Notes: generated from the letters alone by a model not told the origin. 64,000 nt of DNA from Paenibacillus agricola (GCF_011440305.1 NZ_JAAOIW010000001.1:434001-498000), one strand, 5' to 3'; counted from the first letter of the stretch, positions 20,290 to 28,978 are shown. Numbers and translations: made by a program.

Positions 20290-21147
20290 CTATTCATAAA
20301 AACCGATCCAAGCAGCCATTCTCCCAGTTTTTCCCAGCTCTTTGCGGTGAGAAAAAAACAAATCAGTTCGACAGCTGGTACATAAACTACTCATTTCGAT
20401 ATGGGCAGGCATAATTCCTGCTTTCATCATAATTTGTCGATTCATTTGTTGCAAGTTCAAGTTATATTTGCCATTCGATGTGCTCTCATAAATGGGTGGA
20501 GTGCCCTCCGCTGCTTCATTAAGAATGCCCATTTCCTCCATAGTCTCACAAAATCTTGAGACTACAGTATCATTTACCTCATAACAGCATGCTTGAATCG
20601 ACGGACCAATAACAGCCAGCACATCTTTGGCTTTGGTTCCATATTCCCGTTGCATAGCCTTTAAGGTTTCGAGTGCAATTTGCAAAGCCGTTCCCTTCCA
20701 GCCTGCATGGGCGATGCCTACAACCCGTTTAACCGGATCATAGAAATAGAGGGGCACACAGTCCGCAAACAAGACATGAAGGAAAAGACCTGGCTCATTC
20801 GTAATAAAGGCATCCTTGGCCTGGATCGCATCATCGCGAGAATCAGTTCCTGCTCCTGCATGGAGCTTCACTACCTTCTGCACCTCATTGCCATGAACCT
20901 GCTCCCCGTATGTGCATTGCTGCAAATGAACGTTTAGTGAGTTGGCTAGCAGCTGGCGATTGCTGATAACATGAGCGGGAACATCGTCCACATGAAGCCC
21001 GCAGTTCAAACTGCCAAAGGCTTCCTGGCTCACTCCGCCGTGACGGGAGGTAAAGCCCGCTGTCAGGCTGCTGTCCCGTTCCATCCAGCTATTTATGATC
21101 AATAATTCGCATCCATTATCTGCCTTTTCCGATACGAAAGGTTCCAT
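20290..21147 (-). CDS. ylmD: YlmD/PgeF, laccase-domain purine nucleoside phosphorylase family
   Basis: A 285-residue protein of the multicopper polyphenol oxidase/YfiH family, now known to act on purine nucleosides or on peptidoglycan-related substrates. The zinc-site residues are in the FADCVPLYF, GIAHAGWKGT and GPSIQACCYEV motifs. GGGAGGCGG lies upstream of ATG 21147. It lies 15 bp before ylmE, so the pair is probably cotranscribed. Confidence 0.92.
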   Translation of the reverse strand: MEPFVSEKADNGCELLIINSWMERDSSLTAGFTSRHGGVSQEAFGSLNCGLHVDDVPAHVISNRQLLANSLNVHLQQCTYGEQVHGNEVQKVVKLHAGAGTDSRDDAIQAKDAFITNEPGLFLHVLFADCVPLYFYDPVKRVVGIAHAGWKGTALQIALETLKAMQREYGTKAKDVLAVIGPSIQACCYEVNDTVVSRFCETMEEMGILNEAAEGTPPIYESTSNGKYNLNLQQMNRQIMMKAGIMPAHIEMSSLCTSCRTDLFFSHRKELGKTGRMAAWIGFYE

Positions 21148-21275
21148 AATCCGCCTCCCATCGCTTTTCTACCAGCTATCCATAGAAGTGCGGTGAACAA
21201 TGGCTGTTCGCTTGCCTTGTCCTTATGGTACCAGTATACACCAATGTGCCAAAAACAGCACTCTTGCTGCATATT

Positions 21276-21584
21276 TCAGGGCTGTGCTCGATAATTCTTA
21301 TTAAATTCGTAATAAGGCTCCGGTTCCTGCTCCTTCTGGCGGAAGGTGCGGACATCATCAACTTTGACCAACACCACATCCATACCGATTTTCACGATAT
21401 TTGTCCATGGGATCACAACGTCGGAGGATCCACCGAATAATCCAAAAAAACGGCTGGGATTAGGCACAACGATCGATTCGATCGTGCCATTGCGTAGATC
21501 CAGCTCCAAATCGCTAATTTGCCCAAGCTTTTTTCCGTCCACAATATTGATTACGTCCTTGGTTTGAAAATCTGATATTTTCAC
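21276..21584 (-). CDS. ylmC: YlmC/YmxH-family PRC-barrel protein
   Basis: A 102-residue PRC-barrel protein: MKISDFQTKDVINIVDGKKLG and SDLELDLRNGTIESIVVPN are typical of the YlmC/YmxH sporulation-associated family. The start is GTG 21584 with GGTGGT upstream. A poorly conserved, charged tail follows the barrel. It lies between the sigG terminator and ylmD; the 128-bp gap to ylmD shows no clear element. Confidence 0.9.
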   Translation of the reverse strand: MKISDFQTKDVINIVDGKKLGQISDLELDLRNGTIESIVVPNPSRFFGLFGGSSDVVIPWTNIVKIGMDVVLVKVDDVRTFRQKEQEPEPYYEFNKNYRAQP

Positions 21585-21666
21585 GTTGCTACCACCACGT
21601 ATTCATTGGATTGTTAATTTCTTATACTACTATATGTAGGACTTGGGCAAAATGTCCCCTCTGTGG

Positions 21667-21707
21667 AAAAAAGACCCCTCGCTGAAATCGATTCAGCAAG
21701 TTGGTCT
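21667..21707 (-). terminator. Terminator after sigG
   Basis: An outer AGACC/GGTCT stem with an inner GCTGAA/TTCAGC stem is followed on the minus strand by six T. It separates sigG from ylmC. Confidence 0.75.
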
Positions 21708-21764
21708 TGGTCAGGCTTGGCAAATATTATCGTAGGGTGATCCCAAAAAAGTGTTAATTTCAAT

Positions 21765-22547
21765 TTAGTTTTTAACATGCTTTTGCATTTGTGAGATCGC
21801 AGACTTTTCCAAGCGTGATACCTGCGCCTGGGAAATGCCAATTTCGTCGGCAACCTCCATTTGCGTTTTACCATCAAAAAAACGCATAGACAAAATCATT
21901 TTTTCCCGTGCATTCAGCTTATGCATCGCTTCGCGAAGCGCAATTCCTTCGATCCAGGAGACATCCTTGTTCCGGTCATCACTAATTTGATCCATTACAT
22001 AAATGGGGTCACCACCATCATGATAGATGGGTTCGAATAAGGAGACCGGATCCTGGATCGCATCCAAAGCAAAAACTACATCCTCTTTAGGTACATTCAA
22101 GGCTTCCGAAATTTCATAAATTGTAGGCTCCCGGCAATTTTGATTCGTCAAGGTATCGCGAACCTGCAGTGCCTTATAAGCGATATCCCTTAGCGACCTG
22201 GAGACACGGATTGGATTATTATCACGTAAATACCGGCGAATTTCACCTATAATCATCGGCACGGCATAAGTAGAAAATTTCACATTTTGGCCTAAGTCAA
22301 AATTATCGATTGCCTTCATGAGTCCGATACATCCGACTTGAAACAAATCATCCACAAATTCGCCACGGTTATTAAAGCGTTGAATCACACTGAGCACTAA
22401 GCGAAGGTTGCCATTCACAAGCTTTTCTCTAGCTGATCTTTCATTAAGCGTCTGTAATTTCATGAATAATTCACGCATTTCCGCGTTAGTTAATACAGGA
22501 AGCTTTGCCGTATCTACACCGCAAATCTCGACTTTATTACGGGTCAC
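21765..22547 (-). CDS. sigG: Sporulation sigma factor SigG
   Basis: A 260-residue sigma-70 factor that directs late forespore transcription. Region 2 (VNGNLRLVLSVIQRFNNRGEFVDDLFQVGCIGLMKAIDNFD region, then FSTYAVPMIIGEIRRYLRD) and region 4 (GKTQMEVADEIGISQAQVSRLEK) are complete, and NPIRVSRSLRDIAYKAL is typical of SigF/SigG. Start GTG 22547 has GGAGGT 7 nt upstream. It sits downstream of spoIIGA-sigE as in B. subtilis, with its own candidate forespore promoter. Confidence 0.96.
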   Translation of the reverse strand: MTRNKVEICGVDTAKLPVLTNAEMRELFMKLQTLNERSAREKLVNGNLRLVLSVIQRFNNRGEFVDDLFQVGCIGLMKAIDNFDLGQNVKFSTYAVPMIIGEIRRYLRDNNPIRVSRSLRDIAYKALQVRDTLTNQNCREPTIYEISEALNVPKEDVVFALDAIQDPVSLFEPIYHDGGDPIYVMDQISDDRNKDVSWIEGIALREAMHKLNAREKMILSMRFFDGKTQMEVADEIGISQAQVSRLEKSAISQMQKHVKN

Positions 22548-22580
22548 CGTGATTACCTCCCAAGGAGAAACATTAATGTT

Positions 22581-22609
22581 AATTATCCCCTCGGACTTTA
22601 ATTTTATGC
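22581..22609 (-). promoter_or_regulatory. Candidate sigma-F/sigma-G promoter of sigG
   Basis: GCATA (22609-22605) is followed after 14 bp by GGGGATAATT (22590-22581), resembling the sigma-F pattern GYATA and GGNNANAHT. Position between the sigE terminator and sigG fits forespore-specific expression. The spacing is slightly short, so this is provisional. Confidence 0.5.
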
Positions 22610-22656
22610 GTAGCCGACAGAAACAAAGCTTCTCTTTTCCTCGGTCGACCCTAAAT

Positions 22657-22682
22657 AAAAAACTCCAGAAACGACCTGGAGC
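22657..22682 (-). terminator. Terminator after sigE
   Basis: A CTCCAG/CTGGAG stem with a 7-nt loop is followed on the minus strand by six T. It separates sigE from sigG. Confidence 0.7.
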
Positions 22683-22694
22683 TTCAAAATTTCG

Positions 22695-23417
22695 TTACAC
22701 CATTTTGTTAAATTCCTTGCGCAGCCGCTTAATAATCCGCTTCTCCAAGCGGGAAATATACGATTGCGAAATGCCCAACATATCAGCAACATCCTTTTGG
22801 GTTTTCTCCTCCCCATTTTGCAGCCCAAAGCGCAATTCCATAATGGTACGCTCACGCTCAGATAATTTATCTAATGCCTTATGCAGCAGTTTGCGGTCTA
22901 CTTGCTCTTCAATATTGCGATAAATCGTATCGTTCTCCGTGCCCAGCACATCAGACAGCAAGAGCTCATTCCCATCCCAATCAATATTTAAAGGCTCATC
23001 AAAGGATACCTCACTGCGTGTCTTGTTGTTGCGGCGCAGGTACATTAAAATTTCATTCTCGATACAACGCGAGGCGTAGGTGGCTAATTTAATTTTTTTC
23101 TCGGGATCAAAGGTATTAACCGCCTTAATTAAACCAATGGCGCCAATCGATACCAAATCCTCGATATTGATGCCTGTATTCTCAAACTTACGGGCAATAT
23201 ACACAACAAGCCTAAGGTTTCGTTCGATCAGCATCGCACGGATCGCCGAATCACCGGTAGTTAGCTTTCCCAACAAATATTCTTCCTCTTCTCGTGTAAG
23301 TGGAGGCGGTAGTGCTTCACTCCCACCAATGTAATAAATTTCTTCACTCTTCAGCTTAAGCAGCATCAGCAGACGGTAATAAGCAATCTGCATGCGCAGC
23401 TTCCATGTTAATGACAT
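22695..23417 (-). CDS. sigE: Pro-sigma-E, mother-cell sigma factor
   Basis: A 240-residue sigma-70 factor made as an inactive precursor. The hydrophobic/basic N-terminal pro-sequence ([20 protein letters not shown]) precedes the processing region ([16 protein letters not shown]), followed by region 2 ([17 protein letters not shown] ... [19 protein letters not shown]) and region 4 ([22 protein letters not shown]). SpoIIGA, encoded 31 bp upstream, cleaves the pro-sequence in the mother cell. Confidence 0.97.
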   Translation of the reverse strand: MSLTWKLRMQIAYYRLLMLLKLKSEEIYYIGGSEALPPPLTREEEEYLLGKLTTGDSAIRAMLIERNLRLVVYIARKFENTGINIEDLVSIGAIGLIKAVNTFDPEKKIKLATYASRCIENEILMYLRRNNKTRSEVSFDEPLNIDWDGNELLLSDVLGTENDTIYRNIEEQVDRKLLHKALDKLSERERTIMELRFGLQNGEEKTQKDVADMLGISQSYISRLEKRIIKRLRKEFNKMV

Positions 23418-23448
23418 GAACTTCGTTCCTCCTTGCGCTTAGGATGAG

Positions 23449-24390
23449 TTATGGCTGCAGCAGCTTGGGATGTATAATCGCTTGGTAAGAATTGTCGGAG
23501 CTAAGCTTGCCGCCATCTAGCCCTATCCATACTTTGTGGGATTCCATACATCGGTTCTGGTGGCTAATGGTAACCCGGTCCGGTTTAATCGCAAGCATAA
23601 ACTGGGTGGCTTTATTAATGCCTCGATAAGGCACTAGCCTCAACCGATCCTGCCAAATAAAGCTTTCCATTTCATGATCTTGTTCATGATCTTGACCCAT
23701 GCCCGCGAGAATTTGGTCAACCTGTGAGTCGCGAATTTTTTGCATCCATGCCTTGGGTACATAGGCTTCGTATTGCGAGGCTTCAATAATCATGACCGGA
23801 GTGCGAGTTAATGGGTCATACAACTGATTGCCGGTATCAATCAAGCCGATGCAGCTCAATCTCACCATACCGATATCAATCTGAACGTTGGCAAAAAAAG
23901 AGGTCAACTCCTCTCGCTGTTTAGCGCTTTGGAACACATGCTTGTAAAACCAAATCACAGTAACGAGTGCCAGAGAAATAAAAATAAGACCAAATCGAAG
24001 CTCATGCGTAATTCCACCGGATTGGCTAATAGCAATGCCATTCCATACCTCATTCGAGCTTTGCCAAAAATAATGAATCGCCAATATACCGCCAGCCGCT
24101 ACAAAATTAATTAAATAAAAGATGCCCATATTTCGTAAAAAGTGCTGTAGGCTGACTATTCCGAAGCTTATCGCAATCATGATTAAGGCAAAACAAAGCT
24201 TTACAATAAACGTAAATAAAAAAGACAAAGCCGGAATAAACATAAATACCACGTAGATTGCGCCAATGCCAGAACCGATCAGGAGCCTCCACCATACAAC
24301 CGGTATTTTACGTGTTCGCGCCGTCATATAAAGCAACAGCCCGTCAATCAAGAAATTGACCAGGAAAATAAGATCCACATATACGATCAT
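23449..24390 (-). CDS. spoIIGA: SpoIIGA, pro-sigma-E processing aspartic protease
   Basis: A 313-residue membrane protease. Residues 1-150 hold five or so hydrophobic segments (VDLIFLVNFLIDGLLLYM at the start), and the cytoplasmic C-terminal half carries the aspartic protease motif GLIDTGNQL with Asp185. It cleaves pro-sigma-E after asymmetric septation. The start is ATG 24390, with AGAGG about 10 nt upstream; the same frame remains open to 24762 but that part overlaps the divergent cassette and lacks homology. It is cotranscribed with sigE. Confidence 0.95.
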   Translation of the reverse strand: MIVYVDLIFLVNFLIDGLLLYMTARTRKIPVVWWRLLIGSGIGAIYVVFMFIPALSFLFTFIVKLCFALIMIAISFGIVSLQHFLRNMGIFYLINFVAAGGILAIHYFWQSSNEVWNGIAISQSGGITHELRFGLIFISLALVTVIWFYKHVFQSAKQREELTSFFANVQIDIGMVRLSCIGLIDTGNQLYDPLTRTPVMIIEASQYEAYVPKAWMQKIRDSQVDQILAGMGQDHEQDHEMESFIWQDRLRLVPYRGINKATQFMLAIKPDRVTISHQNRCMESHKVWIGLDGGKLSSDNSYQAIIHPKLLQP

Positions 24391-24515
24391 GTTTATTTTC
24401 CTCTCTACAGCCTTTTCGTAGCCTTTTGGCAGCCTTCTTGCAGGAAGATATCTTCCTACATGTACAGATACTTTTAGAGAAACTATCACTTCAGGTGCAT
24501 CCGCTGAGACAAGTA

Positions 24516-24544
24516 TATATAACTTCATTTCCAAAGTCTGTCTA
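24516..24544 (-). promoter_or_regulatory. Candidate promoter of spoIIGA-sigE
   Basis: TAGACA (24544-24539) and TATATA (24521-24516) are separated by 17 bp in the 352-bp divergent region between spoIIGA and the plus-strand cassette. In B. subtilis the equivalent promoter is sigma-A dependent and Spo0A-activated. The remainder of this gap has no credible gene. Confidence 0.55.
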
Positions 24545-24571
24545 ACCATGCAGCGGTTGGCGGTCTTTTTT

Positions 24572-24652
24572 TGTCGTCTATTGTCTGCAATAGCCTTAGC
24601 ATTATGAAGTACAACCAGCCTCCTTACAGGGAATCGATTTACTCCTGTCGAA
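24572..24652. promoter_or_regulatory. Candidate Spo0A boxes
   Basis: TGTCGTC (24572-24578) and a consensus TGTCGAA (24646-24652) lie upstream of the spoIIGA promoter. TGTCGAA is the established 0A box. The second also lies about 50 bp before the putative cassette promoter, so Spo0A could influence both directions. A 7-bp match alone is weak evidence. Confidence 0.4.
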
Positions 24653-24676
24653 TTGGGTACTAGAATAAGATAGTAC

Positions 24677-24704
24677 TTTTCATTCTCCGGCATTACTTTA
24701 CAAT
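24677..24704 (+). promoter_or_regulatory. Weak candidate promoter of the plus-strand cassette
   Basis: TTTTCA (24677-24682) and TACAAT (24699-24704) are separated by 16 bp, about 40 bp before the first gene. The -10 is good (5 of 6), the -35 poor. Confidence 0.3.
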
Positions 24705-24742
24705 AGAGGAACGTCGGAGCTTTTATACTAGGAGGACTCATC

Positions 24743-25741
24743 ATGAAACCACGCAAAGTCAAAATAGTGGGTACGGGAACCTATTTACCCAAGCAACTCA
24801 TTACTAGCGATGAGATGGATCGTAGATTAGGTGTTCCTGCTGGCTGGACCCATTTGAAATCAGATGTCAAGACTCGCCATTTTATACTGAATGAAACAGC
24901 TTCCGAAATGGGTGCCAGCGCTGCCTATGCGGCATTGGAGGATGCAGGGCTAGCCTTTGCCGATATTGATTGTATCGTGTGCACCAGCGGAACGATGCAG
25001 CAGCCTATTCCCTGTACAGCCGTATTGATCCAAAAAGCGATGCAGCAGGAAAATTCCGGCGTGCCTTGCTTTGATGTGAATGCTACCTGCTTAAGCTTTG
25101 TAACGGGTTTAGACCTGATTTCATATTTGATAGATGCGGGACGATACCGCCGTGTGCTGCTCGTAGCGACGGAAATCGCATCCGAAGGGATCAACTTCAA
25201 TGATAAAGAAAGTGCTGCTTTATTCGGAGATGGTGCCGCTGCGGTCGTCATTGAACAAACGGCTCCAGCCGAAAGCTCGGCTATTCTGCATGCCGCTATG
25301 GAAACGTATAGCTCTGGTTCGGAATTTTCGGAAATTAGGGCGGGCGGGAGTGCCCAGCATGCAAAGCATCATACAACCGATAATGAGGAGGACTATTTGT
25401 TCCGGATGAACGGCCACGCCATTTTTCGAATGGCTTCCAAGCTGCTTCCCCCGTTCGTGGAGCAGTTGCTTCTTAAATCACAGCTGCAAATCTCGGACAT
25501 TAGCCTGGTCATTCCCCACCAGGGAAGCGCCATGGCCATGAAATTATTGCGAAAGCGTTTAAATATTTCTGAAGAGCAATTGCTATACACGACACCCATT
25601 TTTGGCAATACGATTGCCGCTTCTATTCCAATTGGGCTGCATGAAGCGATCCGCCACAAGCAAATGTCCCGCGGTGACCGCATCCTCCTGCTTGGCACCT
25701 CTGCCGGACTTTCGTTGGGGGGAGTTATCTTTGAGTATTGA
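24743..25741 (+). CDS. FabH/OleA-like 3-oxoacyl-ACP synthase III
   Basis: A 332-residue thiolase-fold condensing enzyme with a complete Cys-His-Asn triad: Cys116 in DVNATCLSFVTG, His259 in VIPHQGSAM and Asn289 in FGNTIAASIP. The KAS III family condenses an acyl-CoA or starter with a malonyl or second acyl group; OleA members join two acyl chains into a beta-keto acid. The RTGI-type motif of FabH is altered (KSDVKTRHFIL), which suggests specialised function rather than housekeeping fatty-acid initiation. AGGAGGAC lies 8 nt before ATG 24743. First gene of the seven-gene cassette; it overlaps the next gene by 11 bp. The substrate is unknown. Confidence 0.9.
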   Translation: MKPRKVKIVGTGTYLPKQLITSDEMDRRLGVPAGWTHLKSDVKTRHFILNETASEMGASAAYAALEDAGLAFADIDCIVCTSGTMQQPIPCTAVLIQKAMQQENSGVPCFDVNATCLSFVTGLDLISYLIDAGRYRRVLLVATEIASEGINFNDKESAALFGDGAAAVVIEQTAPAESSAILHAAMETYSSGSEFSEIRAGGSAQHAKHHTTDNEEDYLFRMNGHAIFRMASKLLPPFVEQLLLKSQLQISDISLVIPHQGSAMAMKLLRKRLNISEEQLLYTTPIFGNTIAASIPIGLHEAIRHKQMSRGDRILLLGTSAGLSLGGVIFEY

Positions 25742-27020
25742 TAAGATTGCCCACGCGGTTATTGAACAAGCTGGTGAGCAGACGGTCATGAAAACTGCAC
25801 ACCAGCCCACCCTACATATACTGCTTACCGGTGGCCGGGCGCCTATAACGCTAGAATTGGCAAGGATGCTGGCTAAAGCCGGCCATCGCATCGACCTTGC
25901 GGAAAGCGTGCCCCATCATCTATGCCGGCAATCACGCTCTGTAGCCCAAAGCCACCAGGTACCGGCGCCTAACAAGGATCCGGAGCCATATATCGCTGCA
26001 CTTGTGGATATCATTCAGAAAAGGCATATCCATATGCTCATTCCAACCTGTGAGGAAATATTGTGGATTGCGCGCGGGCTGCCCCAACTGGATCGGCTTT
26101 GTAAAGTGGTCGCCGCGCCATTGGAGCAGTTGAAGAAGCTCCATAGCAAGTGGGATTTTATTAAGCAAGCCGAAGCGTATGGGCTGGCCATCCCCTATAC
26201 ACAAGCGATCCATAACGAAGAGGATTGGAGGGCAATTGTCGGGGAGGAACATGCTTTGTTACTGGATGGTTATGTATTGAAGCCTGCATTTTCAAGGTTT
26301 GCTGAAAATGTCCAATTGTTTGGACCAACTGTTGCTCTTAATGAGCGGTTAAAAGGCTTGAATCCTTTGCATTCGCCTCAAGCAACCCCAGAGCGCCCTT
26401 GGATTATCCAGCAGTATATAAGCGGCAGGCCGCTTTGCACCTACAGTGTAGCCTTTCAAGGCGTTGTGGTCGCCCATACTGCCTATGAGGTTAGGTATAC
26501 GGCTAATCGTGGCGCTTGTGTTTATTTCCAACCGCTCGACCACCCCGAACTTATGGCATGGGTTCGCACATTTGTAGAGAAGGAGCATTTTAGTGGGCAA
26601 ATTGCCTTTGATTTTATTGAATCTGCTCAGGATCGTACCCTTTATCCCTTAGAATGCAACCCAAGGGCAACGAGCGGCATCCATTTATTCAGCGAAGGCG
26701 ATGGTTTGGAGCAAGCGCTCCTTGCTCCAGAAGTCTTGGTGGCAGCAGGCGATTGCATCCAGCCCCACTCCGGCAAGGCTTCTATGCTTTCTTTGGCCAT
26801 GCTTGGCTTTGGACTTAAGGAGGCCACCTCCTGGCGAGGGTTTAGCCGCTTTTGGCAGCACTTTGTTAAGGCACGCGATGTGATTTGGAAGTACAACGAT
26901 CCGCTGCCGTTTTTTGAGCAAATTCCGCAATTGCTTGATACTTGGCGGGTAAGCAAAGCCCAGCGTATCTCCCTAACCGCTGCCATGACCTATGATATTG
27001 AATGGAATGGGGAGCCATGA
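25731..27020 (+). CDS. ATP-grasp ligase of unknown substrate
   Basis: A 429-residue ATP-grasp protein. An N-terminal Rossmann-like pre-ATP-grasp region (LLTGGRAPITLELARMLAKAGH) is followed by the ATP-binding part (WDFIKQAEAYGLAIPYTQ, LKPAFSRF) and the metal-binding LECNPRATSGIH motif near residue 320. Family members form C-N or C-S bonds through an acyl phosphate. The preferred start is TTG 25731 with GGGGGGAG 6 nt upstream, 11 bp inside the previous gene; ATG 25788 is the alternative. It overlaps the next gene by an ATGA. It may couple a fatty acyl or beta-hydroxy acid to an amine, but that is inference. Confidence 0.85.
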   Translation: MSIDKIAHAVIEQAGEQTVMKTAHQPTLHILLTGGRAPITLELARMLAKAGHRIDLAESVPHHLCRQSRSVAQSHQVPAPNKDPEPYIAALVDIIQKRHIHMLIPTCEEILWIARGLPQLDRLCKVVAAPLEQLKKLHSKWDFIKQAEAYGLAIPYTQAIHNEEDWRAIVGEEHALLLDGYVLKPAFSRFAENVQLFGPTVALNERLKGLNPLHSPQATPERPWIIQQYISGRPLCTYSVAFQGVVVAHTAYEVRYTANRGACVYFQPLDHPELMAWVRTFVEKEHFSGQIAFDFIESAQDRTLYPLECNPRATSGIHLFSEGDGLEQALLAPEVLVAAGDCIQPHSGKASMLSLAMLGFGLKEATSWRGFSRFWQHFVKARDVIWKYNDPLPFFEQIPQLLDTWRVSKAQRISLTAAMTYDIEWNGEP

Positions 27021-28006
27021 AAGCACTCCTAACAGGAGCCACCGGTTTTCTGGGCGGCCGCTTGGCGGAACGGTTGCTTGGTTTAGGCTGGGAGGTAACC
27101 GCGCTCGGACGTAATGCGACGCTCGGCGGGCTGCTGCAAACCAAGGGCGCCCGCTTTATGCAGGTTGACCTTCAAGACCAAGAGGCGGTCATGGCCGCTT
27201 GCTCTGGCCAGGAGGTTGTCTTCCACAGCGGTGCTCTTTCCTCACCGTGGGGAAAGTACGCTGATTTTTACAGCACAAATGTCGAAGGAACCAAGCATGT
27301 GATTGCTGGCTGCTTCCAGCATGGGGTGCAGCGCCTTATCCATATTTCTACGCCCAGTGTCTATTTCGACTTTCAGGATCGGTTGAATATTACCGAGTCC
27401 GCCCCACTTCCGACTAAATTTGCCAATGCCTATGCAGCAACGAAGCGGCTCGCCGAGCTTGAGGTTGAGCAAGCCTGTAACCGCGGGCTAAGCGCTGCCA
27501 TCCTTCGTCCACGGGCGATCTTTGGTCCAGGGGACAGCTCGATACTGCCCAGGCTGATCCGCGCCAATGCTTCCCGGGGAGTGCCACTCATCGATGGCGG
27601 CTTGGCATGGATTGATTTAACTTATGTGGATAACGTAGTGGACGCATTACTCCTTTGCTGCCAGGCTCCCTCCGATGCTATGGGGCGTATTTATAATATT
27701 TCCAATGGGGAGCCTGTCCAGCTAGCCACCATGCTGCCCCTGCTTTTCAGCGAACTGGGCGTCCCGATGCGAATAAAACGGCTCTCCTACCAAGTCGCCT
27801 ATCAGTTAGCGGCCGTTATGGAGCTGATTGCCAATTTGCGCCCAAGTAAACCTGAACCGCTCTTAACCCGCTACAGCGTTGGCGTTCTGGGGCGTAGCCA
27901 GACGCTTGATATTAGCGCAGCTAAGCAAGCATTTGGCTATGCCCCTCAAATTAGTGTATGGGCCGGTTTACAGGCATTTGCCCAGTACTGGAGGAGCCGC
28001 CAGTGA
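27017..28006 (+). CDS. OleD-like NAD(P)-dependent epimerase/dehydrogenase
   Basis: A 329-residue extended short-chain dehydrogenase. The dinucleotide motif is LLTGATGFLGG at residues 4-14 and the catalytic pair is in NAYAATKRLAE (YxxxK). It resembles 3-beta-HSD/OleD enzymes, which reduce 2-alkyl-3-keto acids to 3-hydroxy acids. ATG 27017 forms an ATGA overlap with the ATP-grasp stop; an in-frame ATG at 27002 is the alternative. With the OleA-like enzyme two genes upstream, reduction of its beta-keto product is the obvious proposal. Cofactor and substrate are unproven. Confidence 0.87.
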   Translation: MKALLTGATGFLGGRLAERLLGLGWEVTALGRNATLGGLLQTKGARFMQVDLQDQEAVMAACSGQEVVFHSGALSSPWGKYADFYSTNVEGTKHVIAGCFQHGVQRLIHISTPSVYFDFQDRLNITESAPLPTKFANAYAATKRLAELEVEQACNRGLSAAILRPRAIFGPGDSSILPRLIRANASRGVPLIDGGLAWIDLTYVDNVVDALLLCCQAPSDAMGRIYNISNGEPVQLATMLPLLFSELGVPMRIKRLSYQVAYQLAAVMELIANLRPSKPEPLLTRYSVGVLGRSQTLDISAAKQAFGYAPQISVWAGLQAFAQYWRSRQ

Positions 28007-28938
28007 CCACAAGGCCTTTCCAGCTACCGCCGATCGAGCGGCTGCATTGGTTAAGCGCAGGCTACTGCACCCATCATGAATGGGTGACCATGCGCGGCGG
28101 CGTATTTCAAGCCGTACAGTTCCCGGCCGGCTTCGCTTGTATTGAGCATCCCCATGCCGGGCTTATTTTGTTTGATACCGGTTACTCGGAGCGGTTCGCT
28201 AAAGAGACCTCACATTTTCCGACTTCTATATATGGGCGGTTAACTCCTGTTTATTTCCAGAAGGAGCAAAGTGCTTCAAGCCAGCTTCGGCAATTAGGCT
28301 ATGCGCCTCAGGATGTTGCGATCATAATGATCTCGCACTTTCACGGCGACCATATCGCAGGGCTGCGCGACTTTCCGAATACCCAATTCATCTATGCTGC
28401 CGAAGCTTATGAGGCGGTTTACAGAAAGCGTGGGCTGGCAGCCGTGAAAGCAGGCTATTTGCCCGGGCTGCTGCCTGATGATTTCGAAAAGCGTTCTCGA
28501 CCTTTCAGGCTCCAACCGTTGTCGGCATCGGCTACAAAGCATTCTTTCCCAGTATCTGCTCTCTCAGCGCCTTCCTTAGCCATTCCTACTGAGGCAGTTC
28601 GTTATACAGCCTTGCCTAATGGGAGCCCCTTTCCAGTGGGCTATGATATTTTAGGCGATGGCAGTCTGGTAGCCATCGATCTGCCGGGCCATGCTGCTGG
28701 GCAGATCGGCTTATTCCTTTCTACTACGGAGCAGGATTACTTGCTCTGCGCTGATGCGGCCTGGTCCAGCCGAGCTATACGAGACAACCTGCCGCCCCAT
28801 CCATTGGCAGGGATTATTATGTCCAACCGCAAGGGCTATGCGGACAGCTTTGCCAAGCTTGTAGAACTGCATCAAAGATTCCCGTCCCTTTGCATCATGC
28901 CTACTCATTGCCTGGAACATCAAAAAGTGAGTTACTAA
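28003..28938 (+). CDS. MBL-fold metallo-hydrolase (lactonase-like)
   Basis: A 311-residue metallo-beta-lactamase-fold protein with a full metal set: HFHGDH at residues 112-117, His230 in DLPGHAAGQIG, Asp251 in LCADAAW and His302 in MPTHC. The pattern suits the AHL-lactonase/AttM-like group that opens lactones. GTG 28003 is the start, because GGAGGAG ends 6 nt upstream and GTGA overlaps the previous stop. The region just after the gene has a tandem TGAGTTACT (28928, 28944). In this cassette it takes the place that alpha/beta-hydrolase OleB has in the ole cluster, so a lactone or thioester substrate is plausible. Confidence 0.87.
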   Translation: MTTRPFQLPPIERLHWLSAGYCTHHEWVTMRGGVFQAVQFPAGFACIEHPHAGLILFDTGYSERFAKETSHFPTSIYGRLTPVYFQKEQSASSQLRQLGYAPQDVAIIMISHFHGDHIAGLRDFPNTQFIYAAEAYEAVYRKRGLAAVKAGYLPGLLPDDFEKRSRPFRLQPLSASATKHSFPVSALSAPSLAIPTEAVRYTALPNGSPFPVGYDILGDGSLVAIDLPGHAAGQIGLFLSTTEQDYLLCADAAWSSRAIRDNLPPHPLAGIIMSNRKGYADSFAKLVELHQRFPSLCIMPTHCLEHQKVSY

Positions 28939-28978
28939 AAAAATGAGTTACTCAAGGAATTTAAGGAGTTGATCACTT

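Noticed and set aside
24391-24762. Extended N-terminus of spoIIGA into the divergent region
   Set aside because: The added 124 residues lack family similarity and overlap the cassette's first gene; AGAGG and the MIVYVD start at 24390 fit the family.
24743-25741. First cassette gene as housekeeping FabH
   Set aside because: The operon contains no other fatty-acid synthesis gene and the start-unit motif region differs from typical FabH; a specialised condensing enzyme is more likely.
28928-28952. Tandem TGAGTTACT after the MBL gene as a regulatory site
   Set aside because: It looks like a simple 16-bp spaced duplication of the gene end; no dyad or promoter feature accompanies it.
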